Shown piece by piece: positions 6,044 to 15,326 of a stretch of DNA of 64,000 nucleotides. The stretch is taken from assembly GCF_001403635.1 (NCBI RefSeq), contig NZ_LN879467.1, forward strand, positions 492,769-556,768, read 5' to 3'. Positions within the stretch are counted from its first letter, which is position 1. Every line of letters begins with the position of its first letter. The position numbers and the translations under genes are program-made. The notes beneath the pieces are model-generated. The model did not search any database and had not been told where the DNA came from. It saw nothing but the letters and a program-made list of their open reading frames with translations. Origin of the DNA: Clostridium massiliamazoniense. Its GTDB lineage: Bacteria; Bacillota; Clostridia; Clostridiales; Clostridiaceae.

Positions 6044-8671
6044 ATGAATCTTAATGAAAAACAACTTATTGTTACGAATACTTTAGATAAAAATATTTTT
6101 TTGGCAGCTCCAGCTGGGACAGGAAAAACTAAAGTTTTATCTGAGAGAGTTTTTAATATAATAGAAAGAAATTTAGCAAAGGAAGAAGAAATACTTTGTA
6201 TAACCTTTACTAATAAGGCTGCAAAGGAAATGAAAGAAAGAATAGAAAATAGACTTGATGGAAGTACTAAATGTACAATTAAAACTTTTCATAGTTTTTG
6301 TCTTGAGGTTATTAGAAATAATGCTAAAAATAATACAGATATTTCAACTGACTTTGTTGTTTTTGATGAAGAAGATGGAAGAGAGGCAGTTAGAAAAATT
6401 GCCACCATTCAACAAAGTGGATATGATAGGGCTTTTATAAATATAGCTATGATGCATAAATTTATAAATCTTGTAAAGGATTATAGACTTAAATGGGGAT
6501 TTTTAAGTGATGATGAAAGTCATGATTATAAGGTTTGTATAAATAATTTATCACAACCAAATTTTAAGAATTTAGTTGTAGATTGTTTTAAAGATAATGG
6601 TTCTGTAAATATAAAACTTATGAATTATATGTTAACTAATGGTGCACTTTATATTTCATTTTATAATAAGCAACTTAGAAGTGATAAGGCCTTAGATTTT
6701 AATGACTTAATTACTTTCACTAAGTTACTTTTTAAAAACGAGGATATCGTTAATTATTATAGAGAAAAATATAAATTTATAAATATAGATGAAGTTCAAG
6801 ATACTAGTATGACAGATTATGAAATTATAGAGAAACTATTTAAGAATGATAAAAACAAAAATGTTTTATTATGTGGTGATATATTTCAAACTATTTATAA
6901 GTGGAGAGGATCTGAACCAGAGAAAATATTTGAAGCTTTTAGAAAAGAATGTAGCCCTCTTGAAATAGCCTTTGATAAAAATTATAGAGCTACAAAAACT
7001 TTAACTGATGCTAGTATGAATTTTTTAGGGAATGTATTTAAAAGCAAAGTATCTGAAGTATATAAAGATGGAATTACTTCTTATAATGATGAAAGTGGAG
7101 AAAAGATTTCTGTAATAGCTTATGAAAATTTTGAAGGGGAAGCAATAGGTATATTAAAGACTTTTAAAGAATTAGCTTTAAAAGGTGAAGATTTAAGTAA
7201 GGTTTGTGTACTTACAAGGATGAATAGTTATAATAAGGAAATAAGTAAAGTTTTAAGTAGACTTAGTAAAAATGAAGATTTTGAATTTATATTAGTTGAT
7301 GAATATAAATTTTTTAGAAGAGCTGAAATAAAAGATATTACGGCTATGTTTAAAATACTTACAAATCCCTATGATACTGTGAGTCTAGAGAGAATTCTAA
7401 AGAGGCTAAATACAGGAATAGGAAAAAGAATTCTTGAAAAAATGGAAACAAGGGAGTTTAGGTTAGCAAGGGTAAAGCTTTCAGATTTTATAAGTGACTA
7501 TACTGCTAGTGGAGAGTTTTATACTAATCTTTTAAATGCCTATGATAAGGAGTCCTCAGAAGGTAATATAGTCATTTTTGATGTTGAAAGCACAGGAACT
7601 GATGTTACAAATGATGAGATAATTCAAATAGCAGCAGTAAAAATTGATAATAAAGGTAATGTTATAGATACCTATGAAAGATTTATAAAACCTAATAAGT
7701 CTGTTGGAGCATCAGCTAAGGTTCATGGATTTACTGATGAATATTTAGAAGAACATGGACTTAATAAGGAAGATGTTTTAAAGGAATTTATAGAGTATAC
7801 TAGGGGGAAGATAGTAGTTGGTCACAATGTACAATATGATATAAATATTTTTAGAAGTGAACTTAGTAGATACAATATAGGAGAACCTTTGTTTAAGGGC
7901 TTTTATGATACCTTAGATATTTATAGAAGATTTTATCCAATGGAATCAAATTATAAGCTTGAGTATTTAAGTGAAAGATTTAAAACTAATCATAAACCAA
8001 GTCATAATGCATTGGATGATATAAAAGCTACAACAGAGTTATTAATTATGGCTATTGAAGATAAAATAAGACCAACAACATTTGAGAGAATGAAACTTGT
8101 AGCCGATTTATACAAAAAATTTGGAGAATTCAGAGAGAAGTATAGAATTCTTTGTGAAAAATCCTATGAAATAAGACCTTATGAAATGATTTTGGAAGTA
8201 CAAAAGTACTTTGATATTATAAATAAGTATCCTGTTCATGAAAGAGAAGAACGTTTTAGAAGAATAAAAAACTTCTATAAAGTGCTTGAAACTTTAGATG
8301 AGAAGGATAAGTGTCCAAGAGATGCTCTAATTTCATCGGTGGAACTTACAGCATTATCAGGAGGAGAAATTGAAGAAATCCTCTCAAGTACACAAAAAAA
8401 GCCAAGAATACCTATAATAACAGTTCATCAAGCAAAGGGGCTTGAATATAATACGGTAATAGTAGCAGGGCTTACAGATGGAAAGTTTCCATTATATAAT
8501 GGTGATTTAGATGAAGAAGGAAAGCTTTTTTATGTTGCAATAACAAGAGCTAAAAAGAGATTAATTTTAACTTATCCAAATAAGGGGAAAAATTATCAAG
8601 GTACAGAGTATAACACAAAAATAAGTCCTTTTATAGGAAGAATAGATGAGAGTTTTTTAGAGTTTAAATAA
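6044..8671 (+). CDS. UvrD/Rep-type helicase with inserted DEDDh exonuclease domain
   Basis: A superfamily 1A 3'-5' DNA helicase of about 875 residues. Walker A is APAGTGKTKV (about 25-34), motif II is NIDEVQDTS (about 248-256), and the C-terminal motifs are TVHQAKGLEYNT and YVAITRAKKRLIL. Between them, after the usual NTGIGKRILEKM segment of subdomain 2B, lies a complete DnaQ-like exonuclease domain (about 510-680). It has FDVESTG (D,E), GHNVQYDINIF (D) and HNALDD (H,D), which are all five DEDDh residues. The protein therefore probably couples unwinding to 3'-5' trimming in repair. AGGAG at 6028 suits the ATG at 6044 better than the GTG at 6035, which is only two bases away. It appears monocistronic. 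Confidence 0.9.
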   Translation: MNLNEKQLIVTNTLDKNIFLAAPAGTGKTKVLSERVFNIIERNLAKEEEILCITFTNKAAKEMKERIENRLDGSTKCTIKTFHSFCLEVIRNNAKNNTDISTDFVVFDEEDGREAVRKIATIQQSGYDRAFINIAMMHKFINLVKDYRLKWGFLSDDESHDYKVCINNLSQPNFKNLVVDCFKDNGSVNIKLMNYMLTNGALYISFYNKQLRSDKALDFNDLITFTKLLFKNEDIVNYYREKYKFINIDEVQDTSMTDYEIIEKLFKNDKNKNVLLCGDIFQTIYKWRGSEPEKIFEAFRKECSPLEIAFDKNYRATKTLTDASMNFLGNVFKSKVSEVYKDGITSYNDESGEKISVIAYENFEGEAIGILKTFKELALKGEDLSKVCVLTRMNSYNKEISKVLSRLSKNEDFEFILVDEYKFFRRAEIKDITAMFKILTNPYDTVSLERILKRLNTGIGKRILEKMETREFRLARVKLSDFISDYTASGEFYTNLLNAYDKESSEGNIVIFDVESTGTDVTNDEIIQIAAVKIDNKGNVIDTYERFIKPNKSVGASAKVHGFTDEYLEEHGLNKEDVLKEFIEYTRGKIVVGHNVQYDINIFRSELSRYNIGEPLFKGFYDTLDIYRRFYPMESNYKLEYLSERFKTNHKPSHNALDDIKATTELLIMAIEDKIRPTTFERMKLVADLYKKFGEFREKYRILCEKSYEIRPYEMILEVQKYFDIINKYPVHEREERFRRIKNFYKVLETLDEKDKCPRDALISSVELTALSGGEIEEILSSTQKKPRIPIITVHQAKGLEYNTVIVAGLTDGKFPLYNGDLDEEGKLFYVAITRAKKRLILTYPNKGKNYQGTEYNTKISPFIGRIDESFLEFK

Positions 8672-8769
8672 CTAATATAGGAATTTTTAAATTTAAATTA
8701 GTCATATTTCTTTGTTATGTTTAATATATTAATAATGTAATATTAAATTATAAAATATAAAACATAGTG

Positions 8770-8796
8770 GGGAGTTGCACGAGAAGTGCAACTCCC
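8770..8796 (+). terminator. Hairpin, probable terminator of the helicase gene
   Basis: A perfect 11-bp stem GGGAGTTGCAC/GTGCAACTCCC surrounds a GAGAA loop and is followed by a short TTAT run. The weak T tract makes efficient termination uncertain. It lies 100 bp past the helicase stop. Confidence 0.6.
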
Positions 8797-8812
8797 TTAT
8801 ATTGCGTATATT

Positions 8813-8938
8813 TTATATAAACGTAGACTTAGTTCAGGTGGAGTTCTGACTCTACCTCAATGCTTAGTGGAGGGTGAAGCTATTTATCTCTTACTTATGG
8901 AAGATAGAAGTATTACAGCCCCTAGTTATGAGATAAAA
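8813..8938 (+). repeat. Dispersed intergenic repeat, copy 7 (well preserved)
   Basis: GTAGACTTAGTTCAGGTGGA, ACTCTACCT, TGCTTAGTGGAGGGTGAAGC, TTATCTCTTACTTATGGAAG and AGAAGTATTACAGCCCCTAG follow each other. The 5' part folds as a TTCAGGTGGAGT/ACTCTACCTCAA stem. Its closest relative is the copy at 44010. A 60-codon frame crossing it has no ribosome binding site and is not a gene. The rest of the gap to 9207 shows only A-rich sequence. Confidence 0.85.
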
Positions 8939-9207
8939 GAACATTATAATATTAGGAATGAAAAGTAAGTAATTTATGGTGAGGTGCAAGAGGAAATACA
9001 GTGGATATATAAATATATAATGAAAAATGTAAAAAATGTGAAAAATGTAAGAATATCATATAAAATCCAAAAGAAAAGTGATAAAATCTAGAGAGGTAAG
9101 TCATTATATCTTATTGATGTTATAACTAAAGAAAAATAGAAAATTTATATAGCAAAACATAGGATAATTATTTAATAGTAATAAGGAATATGGGGAGGTT
9201 AATTTAA

Positions 9208-10500
9208 ATGATTAAAGGAATCATATTACTAGCTATATTTACAGTTATGGCATTAATGGTTGGAAAATTAGTTTCAAAGCTCAATCTACCATCTATACTT
9301 GGTTGGTTATTAACAGGTATGATAATAGGTCCACATGCATTAAATTGGCTGAATGGTAGCATATTAGATACTGGTTGGTTTCATGTTATAAGTAATGTTG
9401 GAGAAGTTTTAGTAGGAATGCTAATTGGTGCTGAGTTAATAGTAGGAGAGCTTAAGAAATCAGGAAAACAAATATTAACTATATGTTTTTTTGAAGGAAT
9501 GGCAGCGTTTATAGTTGTTACAGTAGCATTTTTAATATTTGCAGATATTCCAATATCTATAGCTTTAATATTTGGAGCAATTGCATTAGCAACAGCACCA
9601 GCACCATCGTTATCAATAGTTAAAGAGTATAATGCTAAAGGTCCAGTTTCAAAAACTTTAATACCACTTGCTGCATTAGATGATGTGTTAGCATTAATTG
9701 TATTTTTCTTAGTTATAGGTGGAGTTTCAGGAGCAATGACTGGAGAATCAGTAAATATTCTTTCTATATTAATGATGATAATATTACCATTGGCTATTGG
9801 AGCACTTACAGGAGTTATAGGAGCTAAAATATTAAAAAATAAAAAAACTAAAGAAGTAGATGATTTAAATAAGATAGAAAATGAAAATTCATTTAATAAA
9901 AAATTTAAATTAGAAATTTTATTAAAGCTTACATTTCTTATAGCCCTTACCGTAATTATAGGAAGATATGTAAATGATAATATACTATCAATAAATTTAT
10001 TATTGTCTGGTATATCTTTTTTTGCGATTATTGTAAATAAAGTTGAAAAAGAAAGATTAGATGAGATAATGGAAGTTGTTAATCCTATAATAGGAATAGG
10101 TCTAGTTGTAATGGTAATAAACTTAGGAGCTCCATTAGATTATAATTTAATATTTGGCGCTGGATTACTTACTGTTATATATATAGTAGCTCGTGGAATT
10201 GGTAAGATAGCAGGGGCTTATACAGGTGGTAAGTTAGTAAAAGCTGATCCTAAGGTGTGTAAATATCTAGGATTATCTCTCTTACCTCATTCAGGTGTAT
10301 CTCTTATATTTACAGGAATTGCAGTTGATACATTACTTCCATTTGAACCAGAGTATGCTGTAATGATACAAGGAACTATTGCAGCTGCAGCTGTTATAAA
10401 TGAAATTATAGCGGTATTTTTAGCTAAACAAGCATTTAAAATGTCTGGAGAAATTGATGTAAGTAAGGAAGAACAAAAAGATAAAATACTTAGAAATTAA
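9208..10500 (+). CDS. Cation:proton antiporter (CPA2 / Kef-type membrane domain)
   Basis: A 430-residue integral membrane protein with about 12 hydrophobic segments and the CPA2 antiporter fold. The N-terminus has SKLNLPSILGWLLTGMIIGP, the conserved helix 2 region of the family, and PLAALDDVLALIVFF contains the LDD acidic pair expected in the ion-binding helix. A charged cytosolic loop (about 210-235) separates two halves. There are no TrkA-N/RCK nucleotide-binding domains, so it resembles NapA-like exchangers rather than KefB/C. It probably exchanges Na+ or K+ for H+ at the plasma membrane. GGGGAGG sits 11 bases before the ATG. A strong terminator follows, so it is a single-gene unit. Confidence 0.88.
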   Translation: MIKGIILLAIFTVMALMVGKLVSKLNLPSILGWLLTGMIIGPHALNWLNGSILDTGWFHVISNVGEVLVGMLIGAELIVGELKKSGKQILTICFFEGMAAFIVVTVAFLIFADIPISIALIFGAIALATAPAPSLSIVKEYNAKGPVSKTLIPLAALDDVLALIVFFLVIGGVSGAMTGESVNILSILMMIILPLAIGALTGVIGAKILKNKKTKEVDDLNKIENENSFNKKFKLEILLKLTFLIALTVIIGRYVNDNILSINLLLSGISFFAIIVNKVEKERLDEIMEVVNPIIGIGLVVMVINLGAPLDYNLIFGAGLLTVIYIVARGIGKIAGAYTGGKLVKADPKVCKYLGLSLLPHSGVSLIFTGIAVDTLLPFEPEYAVMIQGTIAAAAVINEIIAVFLAKQAFKMSGEIDVSKEEQKDKILRN

Positions 10501-10516
10501 AATATATAATAAATTA

Positions 10517-10560
10517 GATATAAAGGTAGATTTAATTTTCTACTTTTATATCTTTTTTTT
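10517..10560 (+). terminator. Intrinsic terminator of the antiporter gene
   Basis: GATATAAAGGTAGA pairs with TCTACTTTTATATC around a short loop, followed by eight T residues. Confidence 0.85.
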
Positions 10561-10670
10561 GTAAATTAACATTACTCTGATTTGTTATTAAAATTTTTTA
10601 ATTTGTTTTTATATGGATGAAAAATTATAATTAAATTTAAAAGAATAATTAAAAAGAAGAGTGGTGACTA

Positions 10671-11627
10671 ATGAATTTTAATGATAAACAAAAAGAAGAG
10701 TTTTCTTTCCAAGCTTTAGGAACAAATTGTGAATTTATTATTTACGGATGTAATGCTAAATATATAGGAAATATAGGGAAGCGTGAGGTGGAAATTTTTG
10801 AGAAGAATTTTTCCTCTTATGATGGTAATAGTGAAATAGGAAAAATAAATAAAAATTCAGGAAAGTTAACTGAATTATCGAGGGAATGTTTTGATTTAAT
10901 TAAGAAATCAATTTTTTATAGTGAACTAACAGAAGATTTTTTTGATATTACTATTAAACCTTTAGTTAATCTTTGGTCTGTGGGAAAAGATAATTTTAAT
11001 ATACCGAGTGATAAAACAATTAATAAATATAGGGAGTTAGTTGATTATAAAAAGATTGAATTGAGAGAACAGTCTAGTGAAATAAAATTAAATAGTGGTC
11101 AACAAATAGATTTAGGAGCTATAGCTAAAGGATATATGGCAGATAAATTAAAGGATATATTTGTAACTTTAGGTGTAAAATCAGGAATAATTAACTTAGG
11201 TGGAAATATAGTTTTAATTGGTTCCAATATAAATGAAAAACCTTGGACTATAGGGATTCAGGACCCTTTTGAAAATAGAGGAGAATATGTTGGTATTGTT
11301 TCATTAATAGATAAATCAATAGTTACATCAGGTGTTTATGAAAGGTTTTCCATAAAGGATAATAAAGTATATAGTCATATAATTAACCCTAAAACAGCTT
11401 ATCCAATAGTAGGAGAGATATTATCTATAAGTATAATTTCTAATAAGTCTATAGATGGTGATGGACTTAGTACAGGATTATATATTTTAGGAATAGAAAA
11501 GTCTTTAAAAATATTAAAGGAATTAAATTTAGATGGAATTTTTATTACAAAAGATAAAAAAGTAATAATTACAGAAGGGATAAGAAAAAATTTTATATTA
11601 ACTAATGAAGAATTTAATATAGTATAG
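10671..11627 (+). CDS. apbE: FAD:protein FMN transferase
   Basis: The 318-residue ApbE-family enzyme attaches FMN from FAD to a threonine or serine of target flavoproteins. Family motifs are FQALGTNCEFIIYG at the N-terminus, QIDLGAIAKGYMADKL (about 145-160), INLGGNIVLIG (about 175-185), the SGVYERF segment and the HIINPKTAYPI block. No lipobox is seen, so unlike secreted lipoprotein forms it may act in the cytoplasm or be exported by other means. It is only 9 bp ahead of the next gene, whose product carries an FMN-binding domain with an intact attachment motif. That gene is the obvious substrate, and the two form an operon. Confidence 0.93.
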   Translation: MNFNDKQKEEFSFQALGTNCEFIIYGCNAKYIGNIGKREVEIFEKNFSSYDGNSEIGKINKNSGKLTELSRECFDLIKKSIFYSELTEDFFDITIKPLVNLWSVGKDNFNIPSDKTINKYRELVDYKKIELREQSSEIKLNSGQQIDLGAIAKGYMADKLKDIFVTLGVKSGIINLGGNIVLIGSNINEKPWTIGIQDPFENRGEYVGIVSLIDKSIVTSGVYERFSIKDNKVYSHIINPKTAYPIVGEILSISIISNKSIDGDGLSTGLYILGIEKSLKILKELNLDGIFITKDKKVIITEGIRKNFILTNEEFNIV

Positions 11628-11636
11628 GAGAAGCTA

Positions 11637-13154
11637 ATGAAAAAGAATTTTAAATTACAATATTTAAGAGTTTTATGTCAAATATTTTTCTTTATTTTTT
11701 ATCCAGGATTATTTGCATTAGCCTTTGCACAAATAGGAAATGTAGTATCAAGTTTAGTAACAGGAAAAGCCAATAAAGAGCTTATCTTAATTAATATACT
11801 TTTAGGAATTATACTTATTGGACTAAGTATTGTTTTTGGGAGATTTTTTTGTGGATGGATGTGCTCTTTTGGAGCAATGAATGATTTATTTTACTACATA
11901 TCTAAAAAGTTATTTAAATTTAATTTTGTAATAAGTGAAAGAATAGATAATATATTAAAATGGCTAAAATATTTAATTTTATTATTTATTATTATTTGTT
12001 TTTGGATACTTGGAATGAGTTTTGCAAATGAGCTTAATCCATGGAAAAGCTTTGCTGAAATAGCTAAATTTCCACCATCAAAGCAAATGTTAACAGTAGG
12101 TTTAATATTCTTAGTGATTATTATAATAGGATCTATGCTAATAGAAAGGTTCTTTTGTAGATATTTATGTCCTCTAGGTGCTATATTTACTTTATTTTCA
12201 AAATTTAAAATAACTAATATATATAAGGAAAGGTCAGTTTGTGGAAAGTGCAAGGCTTGTACAGCTACTTGTTCTATGGGACTAGCCTTATATAAAGAGA
12301 ATAAAGTTAAAGAAGTTGACTGTATAAGCTGCTTAAAGTGTGTAGATACATGTCCAAAGAAAAATGTAAATCTTGGAGTAAATAAAAAGACTATTAATGC
12401 AGTTATTATTACATCTATTTTCTTAGTATTATTCTTTATACTTTACTTTATAAAAAATTCTATAACTACAAGATTATTAAAAAATTATAACCCTATAAGT
12501 TCAAATAATAATTTTAATATACAAAAAAATACTAATACAATTATAGAAAAACCAAGTTCAAATGTATATAAGGATGGAATTTATTATGGGACAGCAAGAG
12601 GTTATAAATCTAATATAGAAGTAAAGGTAACTGTAAAAAATAATAAAATAACAGCTGTTAATGTGGTTAGTATAGATGATACAGTAGGATACTATGAGGA
12701 AGCTGTTCAAATAATTCCAAAGGAAATTTTAAATGCTCAATCTCCAGCTGTTGATGCAGTTGCAGGGGCAACACAATCTTCTATGGGGATTATTGATGCA
12801 ACTAAAAAAGCTCTTATAAAAGCAATTGGTGGAGGTAGTGAGAATAGTAATAAGGCTGCTACTTTAACATCAATGAACAGCAGTAATAATGGTGGCTTAC
12901 CAGCAGAAAAGGGAACTACTACAGTTGGGGATTCTACAGCAACAGTTGAAGTAACATTATCAGGAGAAATGATAGAGAACATTAAGGTTTTAGAACTAAA
13001 TAGTGATGAAAAAAATGCACAAGAGGCAAAGAGTATAATACCTCAAGAAATTTTAAGTAGTCAATCTACTAATGTAGCTAGTGTAAGTGGTGCAAAGAAT
13101 GCATCAGAAGCTATAATAAAAGCAGTTAATCAAATAATTGATACTCAAAAATAG
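11637..13154 (+). CDS. Polytopic ferredoxin protein with two FMN-binding domains
   Basis: A 505-residue membrane electron-transfer protein. The N-terminal half has about four to five membrane helices with paired cysteine motifs typical of NapH/NosR-like proteins (GRFFCGWMCSFGA; RFFCRYLCPLGA), then CGKCKACTATC and CISCLKCVDTCPK for two 4Fe-4S clusters. After another helix (about 258-278) come two FMN-binding domains. The first (about 310-400) has DAVAGATQSS, fitting the D-x-x-x-G-A-T site for ApbE. The second (about 420-500) has ASVSGAKNAS: both the Asp and the Thr are lost, so it is probably not flavinylated. With ApbE next door, the pair likely moves electrons from cytosolic donors to an extracytoplasmic flavin. 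Confidence 0.9.
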   Translation: MKKNFKLQYLRVLCQIFFFIFYPGLFALAFAQIGNVVSSLVTGKANKELILINILLGIILIGLSIVFGRFFCGWMCSFGAMNDLFYYISKKLFKFNFVISERIDNILKWLKYLILLFIIICFWILGMSFANELNPWKSFAEIAKFPPSKQMLTVGLIFLVIIIIGSMLIERFFCRYLCPLGAIFTLFSKFKITNIYKERSVCGKCKACTATCSMGLALYKENKVKEVDCISCLKCVDTCPKKNVNLGVNKKTINAVIITSIFLVLFFILYFIKNSITTRLLKNYNPISSNNNFNIQKNTNTIIEKPSSNVYKDGIYYGTARGYKSNIEVKVTVKNNKITAVNVVSIDDTVGYYEEAVQIIPKEILNAQSPAVDAVAGATQSSMGIIDATKKALIKAIGGGSENSNKAATLTSMNSSNNGGLPAEKGTTTVGDSTATVEVTLSGEMIENIKVLELNSDEKNAQEAKSIIPQEILSSQSTNVASVSGAKNASEAIIKAVNQIIDTQK

Positions 13155-13202
13155 CAAAATAACCTTTTTAATGGTTAACTTTAAATAGATTTTAATTAAA
13201 AT

Positions 13203-13257
13203 AAAGGAAGTATATTGAATTGGAAGAGAAATTCCATCTTTGAGGTGCTTCCTTTAT
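13203..13257 (+). terminator. Intrinsic terminator of the apbE operon
   Basis: AAAGGAAGTA pairs with TGCTTCCTTT, and an inner TGGAA/TTCCA stem lies between them. A TATTATG tail follows. Confidence 0.75.
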
Positions 13258-13261
13258 TATG

Positions 13262-13313
13262 TTTATTTAATAGCTAGAGGCTGTAATCCTTCTATCTTTT
13301 ATAAGTAGGAGAA
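13262..13313 (-). repeat. Dispersed intergenic repeat, 3' block, reverse strand (copy 16)
   Basis: On the minus strand it reads CTACTTATAAAAGATAGAAG, GATTACAGCCTCTAGCTATT. This is the same block as in the copies at 8813 and 44010. It points away from the arsR gene that follows. Confidence 0.65.
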
Positions 13314-13492
13314 TTATTCCAATACAGATTTTTGGTAATATATAAATAAACATCTATTTATACATAGAGTATATATTATGATATAGTATATAATATAGAA
13401 AGATATAAATGAACTTAAGATAGTTAATAATATGTTTTATGATTATTAAAATATATATTAATTTCATGAAAATAAAGAGTGAGGGATTTTTT

Positions 13493-13771
13493 ATGGATAA
13501 TTTATATGAAATGAATTCTAAGATATTTAAAGCTTTAGGAGATTCTAAGAGATTAGAGATAGTATCAATATTAGCAAAAGGGGAAAAGTGTGCTTGTGAA
13601 CTTTTAGAGTATTTTAATTTCACTCAACCAACTTTATCTCATCATATGAGAGTTTTAATGGAGTGTGGTATAGTTGAAGTAAAAAAAGTGGGGACTTGGA
13701 ATCATTATTCTTTAAATAGGAAAAATGCTAATAGATTAGTTTTATTTTTATTAGGTACAATTACTGAATAA
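13493..13771 (+). CDS. ArsR/SmtB family metalloregulator
   Basis: A 92-residue winged-helix repressor. KALGDSKRLEIVSILAKGEKCACELLEYF is followed by the recognition helix TQPTLSHHMRVLMECGIV and the wing VKKVGTWNHYSLN. The CAC (C-x-C) at the start of helix 3 matches the arsenic/antimony-sensing motif (ELCVCDL in known ArsR), so As(III)-type sensing is likely. The start at 13493 is chosen because GAGGG lies about 8 bases before it; the open frame extends 18 codons further without a site. No arsenite pump or reductase gene follows: a terminator ends the transcript at 13851. The regulator is thus an orphan in this window and may act on distant genes. Confidence 0.88.
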   Translation: MDNLYEMNSKIFKALGDSKRLEIVSILAKGEKCACELLEYFNFTQPTLSHHMRVLMECGIVEVKKVGTWNHYSLNRKNANRLVLFLLGTITE

Positions 13772-13803
13772 GATAATAAATAGATAAGTTACTACATATT
13801 AAG

Positions 13804-13851
13804 ATAGGAAGTTAATTATGAATGAATTTCAAAATTAACTTCCTATTTTTT
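13804..13851 (+). terminator. Intrinsic terminator of the arsR-type gene
   Basis: ATAGGAAGTTAATT pairs with AATTAACTTCCTAT around an AT-rich loop, followed by a T run. Confidence 0.8.
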
Positions 13852-13906
13852 AGTAAAAGTAAGCATTAATAAAAACATAATAATAATATCCTTAAGTAAA
13901 ATGAAT

Positions 13907-14038
13907 TTATAATAAAAATAAAAATATTAATAAGAAGTAAAGTACAGATGTTCCTAAAAGAATAGCAAGTAACCAAAAAATACAAGTAATAATAGTTTTT
14001 TGCGGTGGGATTTTCCCATTATTGTAAGGTACTTTCAT
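13907..14038 (-). CDS. Small single-span membrane protein, 43 aa
   Basis: An ATG at 14038 follows AAAGGATG at 9 bases. The product is 43 residues: a polar N-terminus with PPQK, then one long hydrophobic span (residues about 16-43) that runs to the stop codon. I do not recognise it. The good ribosome binding site and clean membrane topology support a real small protein. It is alone between the arsR terminator and structured element copy 1, on the opposite strand to both. Confidence 0.6.
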   Translation of the reverse strand: MKVPYNNGKIPPQKTIITCIFWLLAILLGTSVLYFLLIFLFLL

Positions 14039-14223
14039 AAGAAATCAACATCCTTTACAATGTATTTTTTATTATGTACTTTGTCTTATACTTTAATTCT
14101 ATTAAAAAACTAAAAGAATACAATAAATATTAACAAAAATTAATTAAAAGTATTCACTTTAGAAATAAAATCAAAAAATGAAGTAATTGATTAGATAAGA
14201 AAAAGAAGGGAGTTATAGAAAGT

Positions 14224-14490
14224 AAATGTATTTTTTCATCTGCCGAGATAGATATATAGGTACAAAATGCTGTGACCATTGAACTAGTACTAGAAGTTCT
14301 TTATTTTTGAACAATAGTTTCGTGAAGGAATTTCCATTGTTTGAACAAAGTGAGTTTGGAAATTTTAGAAACTATTGTAGAAAAAAATATTAGAGCTTCT
14401 TTACGTAGGTGAGTGGTCACAAATGGTGAACCTATATAGCTAGATAAAAGGCAGAGAGGATGTATCTGTAATTTGATACATCCTCTTTTA
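14224..14490 (+). repeat. Structured element A, copy 1 (possible ncRNA)
   Basis: The core at 14239-14455 is a long interrupted hairpin. TCTGCC pairs with GGCAGA, TATATAGGT with ACCTATATA, GTGACCA with TGGTCAC, AGAAGTTCT with AGAGCTTCT (one G-U), ACAATAGTTTC with GAAACTATTGT, and AATTTCCA with TGGAAATT. A tight terminator-like hairpin AGAGGATGTATC/GATACATCCTCT with a T tail follows at 14455-14490. Near-identical copies are at 23895 and 57522. It lies in the gap between a + gene and the minus-strand PP-loop gene, which stops at 14496. The conserved pairing suggests RNA; a MITE-like mobile repeat is the alternative. Confidence 0.7.
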
Positions 14491-14495
14491 TTAAC

Positions 14496-15230
14496 TTACA
14501 TATTTTGTACTATTTCTTTATCCCAAATAAATAGTTGATTAGAGTTTCTTAAAGATTTAAAGAGGTTTTTCTTAAAACCTGGAATTTCTTTGTCTAGTTT
14601 CTTTATTAATTCTTTTATGTCTTGTCTATTAGTTTTTCCATCAGCAGGACAAGGATTTTTTATTATAGGGTAGTTATTTTCTTTTGCAGTTCTAATAATC
14701 ATGCTTTCATCAATAAAAACCATAGGTCTAATTAAGGTAATATTATTTTTATCCATATAGCTTTTTGGTGAAAAACAATTGATTCTTCCTTCAAAAGATA
14801 GTGACATAAAGAAGGTTTCAAGAGCATCATCTTTATGGTGACCAAGTGCAACTTTATTACAACCCAACTCTTCAGCCTTAGCATTAAGAGCTCCTCTTCT
14901 TAAATTAGCACAAAGGGAACAAGGATTTTTTTCTTGTCGAATATCAAAAACAATTTCTTTTATGTTAGTTTGAACTTCATGGTATTCAACATCTAATTCT
15001 TTACAAAGTTCATGTAGGGGACTGTTATCAACTCCACCAGGGTTTAATGTAACAGCTACAAGTTCAAATTTCTCTGGTAAAAATTTTCTAAGATTATTTA
15101 ATATATGTAATAATGTAAGGCTATCCTTACCACCAGAAAGCCCAAGGCAAATTTTATCTCCATTTTCTATTAGATTATATTCTACTATAGCTTGTCTAGT
15201 TTTGCTTAAAAGCTTTTGCATTAAGTTCAT
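14496..15230 (-). CDS. TtcA-like PP-loop ATPase, tRNA thiolation family
   Basis: A 244-residue adenylating enzyme of the PP-loop family. The N-terminal CLGLSGGKDSLTLLHIL is the ATP-binding loop, CSLCANLRRG (about 130) gives the paired cysteines typical of TtcA, and GHHKDDALETFFMSL is the second conserved block. A third Cys lies in NPCPADGKTNRQD. This fits an iron-sulfur-dependent tRNA 2-thiolation enzyme, shorter than E. coli TtcA (about 310 residues). It could also be another sulfur-transfer member of the family. An A/GGAGG-type site precedes the ATG. Terminator hairpins lie on both sides, so it is a single-gene unit. Confidence 0.85.
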   Translation of the reverse strand: MNLMQKLLSKTRQAIVEYNLIENGDKICLGLSGGKDSLTLLHILNNLRKFLPEKFELVAVTLNPGGVDNSPLHELCKELDVEYHEVQTNIKEIVFDIRQEKNPCSLCANLRRGALNAKAEELGCNKVALGHHKDDALETFFMSLSFEGRINCFSPKSYMDKNNITLIRPMVFIDESMIIRTAKENNYPIIKNPCPADGKTNRQDIKELIKKLDKEIPGFKKNLFKSLRNSNQLFIWDKEIVQNM

Positions 15231-15326
15231 AATATTCCTCCATTTTATCTGAATTAACTTTTATCTTATGTAAATTGAATTTGACTAACTATATTATATA
15301 AGCTTATATATAAAAATGCGAGAAGA

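Noticed and set aside
8786..8968. 60-codon + strand frame over the dispersed repeat
   Set aside because: It starts inside a terminator hairpin, has no ribosome binding site, and its sequence is the same repeat found non-coding at 44010 and elsewhere.
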